This document shows, piece by piece, positions 10,012-19,014 of a DNA stretch of 64,000 bases. The stretch covers positions 62,001 to 126,000 of the forward strand of contig NZ_JBHLWO010000004.1 of NCBI RefSeq assembly GCF_042432805.1, read 5' to 3'. The notes below the pieces were generated by a model. The model was not told the origin of the DNA. It ran no database searches and was given only the letters and a program-made list of their open reading frames with translations. Position 1 is the stretch's first letter, and each line of letters opens with the position of its first letter. The stretch comes from Olivibacter oleidegradans. Its GTDB lineage: Bacteria; Bacteroidota; Bacteroidia; Sphingobacteriales; Sphingobacteriaceae. The translations under genes and the position numbers were made by a program.

Positions 10012-11031
10012 CTACAAAAACAACTTGGAAGAAGTTCGGATTTCCAAGATAGAAGGTAGCACTATTTTGGACTCGTCCTGATCGATAGGCTTTCCTTTTA
10101 ATGCCTTCAATAGCAATTCCGCAGCTACTTTTCCCATTTCAAAAGCGGGTTGAGTAATGGTCGTGATGGCCGGATTAAGGATGCTTGCATGCATCAAATT
10201 AGAAAAGGCGGCTACTTTTATATCGTTGGGAATAACTAGGTTGCGTTCAGCGCAGGCCAAATAAGTAGGGAGAATGAGTTTTTCAACAGAGGCAATAATA
10301 GCGTCAGGACGACTCTCTGCCTGTAGCAGTTGATGGATGGCTTTTCGGTTTTCCTCATCTTGATTTGTACATATTAAGAGATTTTTGTCTTGTAGACTAA
10401 GGGCGTATTGATGAAGCGCGCTTTTATAGCCATTCATGCGTTGCGTGCTAATATTCAGTGACTCAGAGAAAAGAAGAAAGGCGATGTTTTTACAATCCTG
10501 TTCTATTAAATGTGCTGTTAATTTATAACTTGCTTCAAAATCATTCGTGATAATTTGTCCATCACCAACGCCCTCTAAAACACGGTCAAAAAATACTACG
10601 GGAATGCCCGCTTGTTTGAGTTTGTTTACAGCGGTCACATCCTGACTTTGACTCGTTACTGAAATAAGAATACCATCGACACGCCCGTTTAAAAGCTCTT
10701 TTAAAATGAGATTTTCTTTTTCAACTTGTTCGTGGGTTAAATAAACCAGTACATGAAAGCCTTCCTTTTGGGCTACTGTCTCTACACCATTAATAGCTTG
10801 TGCGAAATAACTATCGGCCACTTCGGGGATAACAACAGCAATAGTTTTACTTTTTTTGCCCCGTAAGCTACTGGCGTGGGCATTCGGAATATAATTCCAC
10901 TCGCGAGCTAGTTTTAAAACCCGTTGTTTTGTTTCCTCACTGATGTCATAGCTATCGCGAAGTGCTTTAGAAACCGTTGCAGTTGATAATTTCAGTTCCC
11001 TTGCCAGTTCCTTCATCCCGATGGTTGCCAT
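10012..11031 (-). CDS. LacI-family transcriptional regulator
   Basis: A 339-residue repressor or activator of the LacI/GalR family. The N-terminal helix-turn-helix reads MKELARELKLSTATVSKALR, followed by a hinge with ASSLRGKKSKTIAVVIPEV. The sugar-binding periplasmic-binding-protein-like domain occupies about residues 60-339 and includes GVETVAQKEGFHVLVYLT and the VVFFDRVLEG segment. It is transcribed away from the inositol oxygenase gene, with a 332-bp divergent region between them. This suggests it controls that module, with inositol or a breakdown product as effector. That link is inferred from position only. Confidence 0.9.
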   Translation of the reverse strand: MATIGMKELARELKLSTATVSKALRDSYDISEETKQRVLKLAREWNYIPNAHASSLRGKKSKTIAVVIPEVADSYFAQAINGVETVAQKEGFHVLVYLTHEQVEKENLILKELLNGRVDGILISVTSQSQDVTAVNKLKQAGIPVVFFDRVLEGVGDGQIITNDFEASYKLTAHLIEQDCKNIAFLLFSESLNISTQRMNGYKSALHQYALSLQDKNLLICTNQDEENRKAIHQLLQAESRPDAIIASVEKLILPTYLACAERNLVIPNDIKVAAFSNLMHASILNPAITTITQPAFEMGKVAAELLLKALKGKPIDQDESKIVLPSILEIRTSSKLFL

Positions 11032-11058
11032 ATCTATGCTTTATATAATTGGTTTTAC

Positions 11059-11133
11059 GTAAACGATTAAGTAAATATATCTAATCAAAAGCGATTTATC
11101 CTAAAGGAAATATTGCAAATTTGGGTAAACGAT
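11059..11133. promoter_or_regulatory. Candidate LacI-type operator pair
   Basis: The nonamer GTAAACGAT occurs at 11059-11067 and again at 11125-11133 in the same orientation. The first copy overlaps the perfect palindrome TTTACGTAAA (11054-11063) and contains AAACGATT, which fits the AAnCGnTT core of LacI-family sites. The second overlaps the dyad AACGA-TGCG-TCGTT. Both lie between the divergent regulator and inositol oxygenase genes, where autoregulation would be expected. Confidence 0.4.
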
Positions 11134-11218
11134 GCGTCGTTGAGTAGTTTAATAGCAAAATAGTTGAGATATAAAGTTGCTCTTTGGTAAGGACTTTGCT
11201 TAATATCAACGACAATGG

Positions 11219-11360
11219 CTAATAGTCAATAACCAACAACGAATAACCAATAACAAGCAACTAACGAACAACTAATAACTAATAACGAATAACCAATAAC
11301 CAATAACCAATAACAAGCAACTAATAACGAGTAACCAATAACAAACAGCTAACAACTAAT
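11219..11360 (+). repeat. CAA/TAAC-rich simple-sequence leader
   Basis: About 140 bp directly before the inositol oxygenase ATG consist of degenerate TAACCAA/TAACGAA/CTAATAAC units, with almost no G and limited T on the + strand. A 23-bp block at 11242-11264 is repeated exactly at 11302-11324, a 60-bp shift. As an mRNA leader it would be nearly free of structure. It may be a tandem expansion with a role in translation, or neutral. Confidence 0.75.
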
Positions 11361-11363
11361 ATT

Positions 11364-12248
11364 ATGAACAATCAAACGAATTCAATGGTTAATCATAACC
11401 CACTTACAGATTTAGAACATTGGGAGGATGATCTGCTGCGTCGTTACCCCGATCCCGACACGATCGCTACAGCAAAGACAAAAGAGGAATATCGAAATTA
11501 CGAAGAACCGGCTCGCGATAGTGTGAAAGAATTTTATCGGTTAAATCATACGTATCAAACTTTTGAGTTTGTTGAAAACAAAAAGAAGGAATTCTTGCAA
11601 TTCAACAAAAAGGAGATGCCGATATGGGAAGCCTTTGATTTCTTAAATCAATTGGTAGACGATTCAGATCCCGATACCGATTTGGATCAGTTTCAACATC
11701 TGTTGCAGACTTCGGAAGCGATTCGAGCAGATGGCCATCCCGATTGGATGGTGCTAACGGGGCTCTTTCACGATTTGGGAAAAGTACTCTGTCTATTCGG
11801 CGAGCCACAATGGGCTGTTGTCGGTGATACATTTCCGGTAGGTTGCGCTTTTTCGGATAAAATTGTCTATTCGGAGTTTTTTAAATATAACCCCGATTCT
11901 CAAAACGAGACGTTTAATACCAAATATGGTATTTACGAACCCAATTGTGGGTTAGATCAGGTGCAACTCTCCTGGGGACATGACGAATACATCTATCAGA
12001 TGATGAAAGACTATTTGCCCGAAAGCGCTTTGTACATGTTACGTTATCATTCATTCTATGCACAGCATCGAGAGCATGCCTATGATCACTTGCTGAATAA
12101 ACATGATCAGGAGATGTTCTATTGGGTTAACTTATTTAATCCGTACGATTTATATTCCAAAAGTCCGGTACCCCCTAATTGGAAGGAACTAAAACCCTAT
12201 TATGAAGACCTGGTAGCCAAGTATTTGCCTCCAAAGCTGAAGTTATAA
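11364..12248 (+). CDS. Inositol oxygenase (MIOX family)
   Basis: A di-iron HD-domain enzyme that cleaves the ring of myo-inositol with O2 to give D-glucuronate. The 294-residue protein matches the animal enzyme closely through the phrases HDLGK, FGEPQWAVVGDTFPVGC and SWGHDEY. The iron ligands align as His112, His136, Asp137, His206, His229 and Asp262; the 33-residue spacing between the last two equals that recalled for mouse MIOX. It starts at an ATG right after the repeat leader. The next gene is a sodium/solute symporter, probably for inositol, and a LacI regulator diverges upstream, so the three form a compact inositol uptake and oxidation module. Downstream glucuronate enzymes are not in the window. 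Confidence 0.93.
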   Translation: MNNQTNSMVNHNPLTDLEHWEDDLLRRYPDPDTIATAKTKEEYRNYEEPARDSVKEFYRLNHTYQTFEFVENKKKEFLQFNKKEMPIWEAFDFLNQLVDDSDPDTDLDQFQHLLQTSEAIRADGHPDWMVLTGLFHDLGKVLCLFGEPQWAVVGDTFPVGCAFSDKIVYSEFFKYNPDSQNETFNTKYGIYEPNCGLDQVQLSWGHDEYIYQMMKDYLPESALYMLRYHSFYAQHREHAYDHLLNKHDQEMFYWVNLFNPYDLYSKSPVPPNWKELKPYYEDLVAKYLPPKLKL

Positions 12249-12349
12249 ATTAGCTGTTGTGCGATAATTATGGCAGCGCCATCATTGTAATATCAATCCA
12301 ATTTCTATATGTTTGTCTTTGACAATAGTGAAGAGACAAAAATGACCGT

Positions 12350-12402
12350 CCCTCATCCTATCCAATGCCCTCCTAAACAACGGGCATTGGATAGGATGAG
12401 GG
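12350..12402 (+). repeat. Perfect 21-bp inverted repeat between inositol oxygenase and symporter
   Basis: Arms at 12350-12370 and 12382-12402 are exact reverse complements around an 11-nt loop. The stem is long and fairly GC-rich, but neither strand has a following U tract. It ends 52 nt before the chosen symporter ATG. In an mRNA covering both genes it would form a very stable hairpin that could set the 3' end of the first message, protect it, or limit symporter expression. Confidence 0.8.
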
Positions 12403-12454
12403 AAAGAAATTGAACCTCTTAGAACTTATTCATCCAAATTATTTAACGCTATCC

Positions 12455-14146
12455 ATGCCAAATCAACTCATTTTTTGGGATTATCTCGTATTTGCTTTCT
12501 ACTTGGTAATAATTGTTTCATACGGATATTGGATTTATAAGAAAAAGAAGAAAAACGAAGCAAATAGTACCAAAAATTTCTTTTTGGCAGAAGGATCACT
12601 TACATGGTGGGCCATTGGCGCATCGATCATTGCTTCCAATATTTCAGCCGAACAGTTTATAGGAATGAGTGGTGACGGTTTCTTTGCCGGTATTGCCGTA
12701 GCTATCTATGAATGGTTGGGGGCGGCCGTATTAATATTGGTAGCGATCTTTTTAATGCCTGTTTATATCAAGAACAGGATTTATACCATGCCCCAGTTTT
12801 TAACGATGCGCTACAATGAGCAAGTAGCGCTTATTATGTCGATTTTCTGGCTATTTCTTTATGTGTTTGTTAATCTAACTTCCATCCTGTACTTAGGTGC
12901 GCTAGCGATCAATGGACTGTTAGGCGGTGCTTATTTTCACGAAATTATGATGGTGTTAGCTTTGTTTGCCATTTTCATCACCTTAGGGGGCATGAAGGTG
13001 ATCGGCTATACCGACGCGATACAGGTTGCCGTGCTAATAATAGGAGGCTTAGCAACCACCTATATGGCTTTAACCATTGTAAGCCAGAATTTCGGATTGG
13101 GAAAAAACGCCTTCGCTGGATTTAATGTCTTGCTGCAGCAGGCTCCGGATCATTTCCATTTAATGTTTAAAAAACCTACCGCCGGGGCCCCACAGGAGTA
13201 TGTTGACAAATATTTAATCCTACCGGCATTTGGTATGTATGCAGCGGGTCAGTGGATCAGTAACTTAAACTATTGGGGTTGCAATCAGTATATTACGCAA
13301 CGAGCCTTAGGGGCCGATCTAAAAACCGCGCGAACGGGGATCTTATTTGCCAGTTTGCTTAAAATTTTAATGCCGGTTATTGTTATGTTGCCTGGAATCA
13401 TCGCTTATGTATTATACAAAAATGGCATGCTGCCTGCTATGGAAGGACAGAATAAAGATGCTGCCTATGCGTCTATATTGACATTTCTGCCTGCCGGGCT
13501 AAAGGGGCTGGCGGTGGCGGCCTTAACCGCTGCTATTGTAGCTTCATTGGCGGGAAAGGCTAATAGCATATCCACCATATTTACCATGGACGTATATAAG
13601 AAGTATTTGAATAAACGTGCTGACGAAGAGCGTATGGTGAGAACGGGTCGTATTGCTGTCGTTGTTGCGATGCTTTTAAGTATTGCGTTTACTTGGAATG
13701 ATCTGTTAGGTATAAGTGGAGAGGGTGGCTATACTTTTGTGCAAAAATATTCAAGCTTTATCAGTCCCGGTGTGCTGGCCACCTTTTTGTTGGGTATGTT
13801 TTGGAAGCGTACCAGTGGCGCGGCCGCTGTAGTCGGTATATTAACCGGCTTTGCTGCTTCTATTTTCTTTAACCAATTGGCGGTACCCCTGCTAGGACCT
13901 GAAACATGGTTATATTCAGCTTTTAAAAACTCCGAAGGCGTGTATGAGATACCCTTTTTTATATGTTTAGGTTGGTCTTTCTTTACGACGGTACTTGTCA
14001 TGATAGGTGTAAGTTTAGCCGGCCCGAAAATCAGTCCAAAAGCCTTTTCTCTTGACAAAGCGATGTTTAAGCTGGAGCCGTCTACTATTATTTTAAGTAT
14101 TACTACTATTTTATTACTATCCGTCATTTACGCTAGATTTTGGTAA
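12455..14146 (+). CDS. Sodium/solute symporter (SSS family), probable inositol or sugar carrier
   Basis: An inner-membrane Na+-coupled transporter of 563 residues. The first helix, LIFWDYLVFAFYLVIIVSYG, is followed by a lysine-rich loop. The family core FFLAEGSLTWWAIGASIIAS then NISAEQFIGMSG matches the SSS helix 1-2 region. A later conserved stretch is ALTAAIVASLAGKANSISTIF. About fourteen helices are visible. I start at the ATG at 12455; a TTG at 12410 would add 15 residues. The preceding gene is an inositol oxygenase on the same strand, so inositol is the likely substrate, by context only. The protein is related to SGLT-type sugar carriers. Confidence 0.9.
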   Translation: MPNQLIFWDYLVFAFYLVIIVSYGYWIYKKKKKNEANSTKNFFLAEGSLTWWAIGASIIASNISAEQFIGMSGDGFFAGIAVAIYEWLGAAVLILVAIFLMPVYIKNRIYTMPQFLTMRYNEQVALIMSIFWLFLYVFVNLTSILYLGALAINGLLGGAYFHEIMMVLALFAIFITLGGMKVIGYTDAIQVAVLIIGGLATTYMALTIVSQNFGLGKNAFAGFNVLLQQAPDHFHLMFKKPTAGAPQEYVDKYLILPAFGMYAAGQWISNLNYWGCNQYITQRALGADLKTARTGILFASLLKILMPVIVMLPGIIAYVLYKNGMLPAMEGQNKDAAYASILTFLPAGLKGLAVAALTAAIVASLAGKANSISTIFTMDVYKKYLNKRADEERMVRTGRIAVVVAMLLSIAFTWNDLLGISGEGGYTFVQKYSSFISPGVLATFLLGMFWKRTSGAAAVVGILTGFAASIFFNQLAVPLLGPETWLYSAFKNSEGVYEIPFFICLGWSFFTTVLVMIGVSLAGPKISPKAFSLDKAMFKLEPSTIILSITTILLLSVIYARFW

Positions 14147-14287
14147 ATATATACAGAGCTCGCTAAGCCGTTTTTATCATATACAATTTTTAAGAAGCAC
14201 CACCAATTATAAACCGAACGATGCCTTTAATGAAAGCTTAACATATAATAAGGGTTGAGCTAAAAGTGGCATTTTAATTTTGAGGCC

Positions 14288-14812
14288 ATGCAGTTAACGG
14301 AAGAGCTAAAGCAAGGCGACTGGACCGCCTTTAATGCTGTTTATAAGCAATACCATCAACAGCTTTATTTCTTCATTAAAAAAAAGACGAATTCGGACTT
14401 TCTGGCGGAGGAAGTCGTGCAGCTTACTTTTATTAAGCTCTGGCAATGCCGTACAGCTGTTAATGGTCATATAGATCTTTCGTTGCAGTTGTTTCATATG
14501 GCCCGTCAAGTTATGATCGATGAGCTACGCAAGGAAGCAACGCGCACTAAGCACGAAGGAGTTTGCGCCGCTACACCCTTTACCGATAACCTCGTCCAAG
14601 CAATAGAAGCTAAAGATTTAATCCGGCTTTTTGATAACCAGCTGTCCGATATGCCACAGATTCGTCGACTTATATTTAACCTAAGCCGAGAGAAAGGGTT
14701 GAGTCATAAAGAAATCGCCGAAATGATGGGCATTTCTATGAAAACCGTAGAAGGACATATTACAAAAGTATTGAACCGGTTAAAGCAATATATGTATACC
14801 CTGTTCCTTTGA
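14288..14812 (+). CDS. ECF RNA polymerase sigma factor
   Basis: A 174-residue extracytoplasmic-function sigma-70 factor of the Bacteroidota type that pairs with FecR-like anti-sigma proteins. Region 2 includes FNAVYKQYHQQLYFFIKK and LAEEVVQLTFIKLWQ. Region 4 has RRLIFNLSREKGLSHKEIAE followed by MMGISMKTVEGHITKVLNRL, the helix-turn-helix that reads the -35 element. The stretch TAATTTTG at 14275-14282 lies only a few bases before the ATG and could be a -7 element giving a nearly leaderless mRNA. The FecR-like gene follows after 89 bp, and a SusC/SusD pair after that, which is the usual layout for cell-surface nutrient control. Confidence 0.92.
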   Translation: MQLTEELKQGDWTAFNAVYKQYHQQLYFFIKKKTNSDFLAEEVVQLTFIKLWQCRTAVNGHIDLSLQLFHMARQVMIDELRKEATRTKHEGVCAATPFTDNLVQAIEAKDLIRLFDNQLSDMPQIRRLIFNLSREKGLSHKEIAEMMGISMKTVEGHITKVLNRLKQYMYTLFL

Positions 14813-14901
14813 TTTACCTGAATTGAAATAGCTGTTCATACTAATGTTAAATAATTGTTAAGTATCAAGGGACTCCCTTCCGGCAAACGTATTGTTTGTA
14901 T

Positions 14902-15939
14902 ATGAAGGGAAAACAAGATATCAGACGATCTATATGGCGTTGGCCAACACGTTCGATAAAAAGATACTTTACCGAACGAGAATGGGAGACCTTCCGGTCA
15001 CCGGAGGAACTTGGACAAGAGAAGTCAGATCAGCTATTTGCTTCTATATCCAACAGATTGCAAAAACATGATTCGTCTCGTGTCAATAAGCGCCTACAGG
15101 TGTATTGGCCGGGTATATATGCGGCCGCAGCTACTTTCTTGCTTTTGCTAACGGTGATTGTTCTTTGGCGATCCTATATATCGTCGACTACCGAAAAAAA
15201 ACAGAAACCGCAGGTAGCATCGCTCAACACTGTACCGCAATGGAAAGTTTATAACAACACAACAGAAAAGGCGGTCCGTGTGCGCTTACCGGATTCTTCA
15301 TGGATGGTATTATATGCACATAGTTCCGCAAAGCATTTAGAGAAATTTAATGACGGAGAAAGAGCGTTATTTCTAAGTGGTAAGGCCTTTTTTGAAGTCG
15401 CGAAAGATGAACAGAAACCTTTCCGTGTTTACGCAGGAGGATTGAAAACAACCGTACTGGGTACTTCATTTACCATTAACACGTTGGGCAAAGGAGAAAA
15501 CACCTATGTGAAACTGCATACGGGCAAAATTCAAATAGAGCCTTTGCAATTATCAAAAAACTTTCGGAAGAAAATTTTATTACCCGGTCAACATTTCACC
15601 TTTAACCGCCTAAGACAACGAGAAATTCCGGTTACGCTTGTTTCTAAGCGGAATAAGGACAATGAAATGCGTTCTTTCGAGAAAAGCGGCTTTACGCTCC
15701 ATTTCAATAAGATGCAATTGAATGAAGTGCTGCAAGTGTTGGCTGAAAATTATCAAGTGGAGATCGTACTTGAGCCGAAGCTTAAAATTGAACATATAAG
15801 CTATACCGGCGAAATTAATATGCAGCTCGAACCGATTGATAATGTGTTGGCAAATATTTGTTTGTTAAACGGACTAACACTAGAACCAAATCAGGGCAAC
15901 AGATTTACTATCCATAAAGGGAAAACACAAATACCATAA
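14902..15939 (+). CDS. FecR-type anti-sigma factor with DUF4974 domain
   Basis: A single-pass inner-membrane anti-sigma factor of 345 residues. The cytoplasmic N-terminus is unusually basic (IRRSIWRWPTRSIKRYF) where the family normally has an acidic sigma-binding helix. One membrane helix lies near residues 72-94 (GIYAAAATFLLLLTVIVLW). The periplasmic FecR domain includes VRLPDSSWMVLYAHSSAKH and GTSFTIN. The C-terminal DUF4974 domain contains MQLNEVLQVLAENYQVEI. It should hold the preceding sigma factor inactive until an outer-membrane receptor signals. The start is ATG 14902; a TTG two codons earlier is possible. Confidence 0.9.
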   Translation: MKGKQDIRRSIWRWPTRSIKRYFTEREWETFRSPEELGQEKSDQLFASISNRLQKHDSSRVNKRLQVYWPGIYAAAATFLLLLTVIVLWRSYISSTTEKKQKPQVASLNTVPQWKVYNNTTEKAVRVRLPDSSWMVLYAHSSAKHLEKFNDGERALFLSGKAFFEVAKDEQKPFRVYAGGLKTTVLGTSFTINTLGKGENTYVKLHTGKIQIEPLQLSKNFRKKILLPGQHFTFNRLRQREIPVTLVSKRNKDNEMRSFEKSGFTLHFNKMQLNEVLQVLAENYQVEIVLEPKLKIEHISYTGEINMQLEPIDNVLANICLLNGLTLEPNQGNRFTIHKGKTQIP

Positions 15940-15972
15940 CCATATCAAACACTTAATTAAATTAATTTCAAA

Positions 15973-18939
15973 ATGAATGTATTAAAGCAACTAAAAACAA
16001 GCATTTTGCTGATTACCTGTGTGCTTTGTCAGCATGTTTATGCGCGGCAGGGGCAACCCATGGTATCAGGTATCGTGCAGGACGTGCTGGGCCAACCGCT
16101 TATTGGGGTAAGCGTGAAGGCCATTAATCAAAGTAGTGGAAAGAGTTTTCAAGCGAGCACATCTGAGAAAGGACTATTTCAATTCATGCAGATGCCGCTT
16201 GGAGGTCCTTATGACTTTGTCTTTAGCTATATAGGCTATCAATCGGACACACTGCGGAATTATCAGCTGAGTGCAGGAAAACAGGTAACATTAAGTGTTA
16301 AACTGCAAGAAGAAGCAACAGGTTTAGGTGAGGTCGTTATTGTTGGGTATGGTACAAGTAGCAAGCGCGAAATTACCGGGTCAATTACCTCGGTAAGTAG
16401 CGAAGAGTTCAACGCCGGGGTTTTTAGTACGCCCGGGCAGTTATTACAAGGTAAAGTTGCGGGCTTAAACATAACCCGAAGCGGTAATCCAAATGAAAAA
16501 CCCACGGTAATTCTTCGAGGCCCAACTACTTTGCGCGCAGGGTCGCAAGAGCCTTTTTATGTAATTGATGGGGTGCCGGGTGCTTCCATCGATTTGGTAG
16601 CGCCGGATGATATCGAAAGCATTGACGTATTGAAGGATGCGGCTTCCACAGCCATTTACGGCTCTCGGGCAGCTAATGGTGTAATTATGGTTACCACTAA
16701 GAAAGCTAAGGCGGGTGCTACCCGGCTTTCTTATAGTACCTATGTGGCAGCCGAGCAGATTTCCAACACCATTGACATGTTAAGTGGTGAAGATTTGCGT
16801 GCCTACCTTGGTGAAAATGGTAAAACGGCTGCCCAAGATGATGGGAGCAATACGGATTGGCAAGAAGAGGTAAGCCGCACAGGTATTTCCCATAATCACA
16901 ATCTGTCGTTTAGTGGAAGTGGTCAAAACTCTTCTTATGGTGCCAGCGTAAATTACTTAAATAATCAAGGGGTTATTAAAGGCACTTCCATGGAACGATT
17001 TATTGTGCGAGGTTATATGGAACAACACGCTTTTAACGATCGCTTAAAGCTCAACTTAAATATTACCAATAGTAACACAGATAGTAAGTTGGTGCCCAAT
17101 GAGGTATACAGCAATATGCTGACCTATTTGCCAACAGTTGCTGTAAAACAACCGGATGGCTCTTATACCGAAGACTTTTCAGTAACTCGCGGCTATCTGA
17201 ATCCTGTTTCACTTATTGATAACAATGATATCCGTCAAAAAACAAAAGTGTTTTTGGCAAGCGGTGGTGCGAGAGTAACTATTCTCGAAGGATTCGATTT
17301 TACCACCAATGTGTCTTATCAAGATGAACGGATTGACAGTAATGTCTATTATAACCGATTTTCAGGATTAGCGCAGAATCTAAACGGACGCGTTATCCGA
17401 AATACCGTTAGTAATACAAAAAAAATCCTGGAGTCGTTCTTTAATTACAATCGTAGCTTCGGTGAGCATGGCGTAAAACTGTTAGCTGGTTATTCTTGGC
17501 AAGAGGATCGTTTAGGAGATGGTTTTCAAACTACTAACCAGGGATTTGTGACGGATGGTTTGTCTTATAACAACCCGGGTTTGGGCGATTCAAACGAAAT
17601 ACCGGTCGATTATGGTACCAAGCGAATTCAGACATTAAGACTCATTTCTTTTTACGGTAGGGCAAACTACCAATATAAAGGCCGGTATCTATTACAGGCC
17701 AGCTTAAGAAGAGATGGATCATCGGCCTTTGGCGAAAACAATAAATGGGGTTTGTTCCCAGCGGTATCCTTAGGGTGGTTAATTGATCAGGAGGCGTTTA
17801 TGCAAGCATTACCGGTTATCAGTAGCCTGAAATTACGTGCCGGTTACGGCGTTTCCGGCAATTCACAAGGATTCAACGTGTTTACATCCAGATTCCTTTA
17901 TGCAGGTACAGGGCGTTTTTATTATAACGGTCGCTTCGTTAATGCGATTGGACCTTTCCAAAATGAAAACCCCGATTTAAAGTGGGAACGAACAGCTACA
18001 CTTAATATCGGGTTGGATTTTGGTTTGTTTAACAATAAACTTTCCGGTTCGGTGGATGTTTATGACAAGCGTACCTCCGATTTGCTATGGACTTATCCCG
18101 TATCAGCTACGCAATATTTTGTACCTGAATTGACAGCTAATGCCGGTGAAATGTCCAATAAAGGAATCGAGCTCGCTTTGCAGGCTACTCCGGTTAACCG
18201 AAATGGTTTTAGCTGGACAACAGCTATTAACCTGGCGCATAACCGCAATAAAATGACATCACTGAGCAATGATAATTTTGAATTGCCGCTGATACAAACC
18301 GCTTACTTAGGAGGTAGAGGACAATCGGGGAATGCTTCGCAGCGTGTACAAGAAGGTTATGCATTGGGTTCCATCTATACATGGCGTTATGCCGGAAAGA
18401 ACGCCGAGGGTGTATCGCAGTTCTATGATAAAGATGGGAACTTAACAACTGCACCAACGTCAAACGACTTTTATTATATCGGTAAAGCGCAACCTAAACT
18501 GATTTATGGTTGGAACAATACCTTTAAGTATAAGAGTTTTGACTTAAATTTCTTTCTCCGCGGAGTTACCGGTAATAAAATTATCAATGCAACCCTAGCC
18601 GATATGAATGCGCCTAATAATGCTACGCAAACGAATATACCACAGTTTACCTTAGATGAGCAGGAGCCTATTAATGATAACAATGCCTATTTGCTGTCGG
18701 ATCGTTTTGTTGAGAGCGGGAGTTATCTGCGTTTAGATAACGCGACCTTAGGTTATAACTTTAAGAAGGACAAAAGTATGATTCGAATATATGTGGGTGC
18801 TAATAACTTGTTTGTTATTACAAATTATCGAGGAATTGACCCTGAGATTAGCATGGGTGGGATAGAGCCGGGAATTGATAATCGCAATTATTACCCCAAA
18901 ACTCGCTCCTTCATGTTGGGTTTAAACGTGAATTTTTAA
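15973..18939 (+). CDS. SusC/RagA-type TonB-dependent outer-membrane transporter (first pair)
   Basis: A 988-residue TonB-dependent porin that imports oligomeric nutrients with its SusD partner. A signal peptide ends near VYA/RQG. A carboxypeptidase-regulatory-like domain (VSGIVQDVLGQPLIGVSV) covers about residues 30-115. The TonB box region and plug follow, with VVIVGYGTSSKREITGSIT and the SusC signature GVIMVTTKKAK. The rest is a beta-barrel ending in an aromatic-rich strand (MLGLNVNF). No STN signalling domain precedes the carboxypeptidase-like domain, although a sigma/anti-sigma pair lies just upstream. No glycosidase is linked, so the substrate is open. Confidence 0.93.
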   Translation: MNVLKQLKTSILLITCVLCQHVYARQGQPMVSGIVQDVLGQPLIGVSVKAINQSSGKSFQASTSEKGLFQFMQMPLGGPYDFVFSYIGYQSDTLRNYQLSAGKQVTLSVKLQEEATGLGEVVIVGYGTSSKREITGSITSVSSEEFNAGVFSTPGQLLQGKVAGLNITRSGNPNEKPTVILRGPTTLRAGSQEPFYVIDGVPGASIDLVAPDDIESIDVLKDAASTAIYGSRAANGVIMVTTKKAKAGATRLSYSTYVAAEQISNTIDMLSGEDLRAYLGENGKTAAQDDGSNTDWQEEVSRTGISHNHNLSFSGSGQNSSYGASVNYLNNQGVIKGTSMERFIVRGYMEQHAFNDRLKLNLNITNSNTDSKLVPNEVYSNMLTYLPTVAVKQPDGSYTEDFSVTRGYLNPVSLIDNNDIRQKTKVFLASGGARVTILEGFDFTTNVSYQDERIDSNVYYNRFSGLAQNLNGRVIRNTVSNTKKILESFFNYNRSFGEHGVKLLAGYSWQEDRLGDGFQTTNQGFVTDGLSYNNPGLGDSNEIPVDYGTKRIQTLRLISFYGRANYQYKGRYLLQASLRRDGSSAFGENNKWGLFPAVSLGWLIDQEAFMQALPVISSLKLRAGYGVSGNSQGFNVFTSRFLYAGTGRFYYNGRFVNAIGPFQNENPDLKWERTATLNIGLDFGLFNNKLSGSVDVYDKRTSDLLWTYPVSATQYFVPELTANAGEMSNKGIELALQATPVNRNGFSWTTAINLAHNRNKMTSLSNDNFELPLIQTAYLGGRGQSGNASQRVQEGYALGSIYTWRYAGKNAEGVSQFYDKDGNLTTAPTSNDFYYIGKAQPKLIYGWNNTFKYKSFDLNFFLRGVTGNKIINATLADMNAPNNATQTNIPQFTLDEQEPINDNNAYLLSDRFVESGSYLRLDNATLGYNFKKDKSMIRIYVGANNLFVITNYRGIDPEISMGGIEPGIDNRNYYPKTRSFMLGLNVNF

Positions 18940-19014
18940 TGGAATTTAATGTTCAATAAAGTAGACAGCAATATGATAAATAATGATGGTTGTATTGCAC
19001 TAAAGATATACAAG

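Noticed and set aside
18949..19014. Longer starts for the first SusD, and similar upstream extensions of other lipoproteins
   Set aside because: They would bury a clear lipoprotein signal inside the protein.
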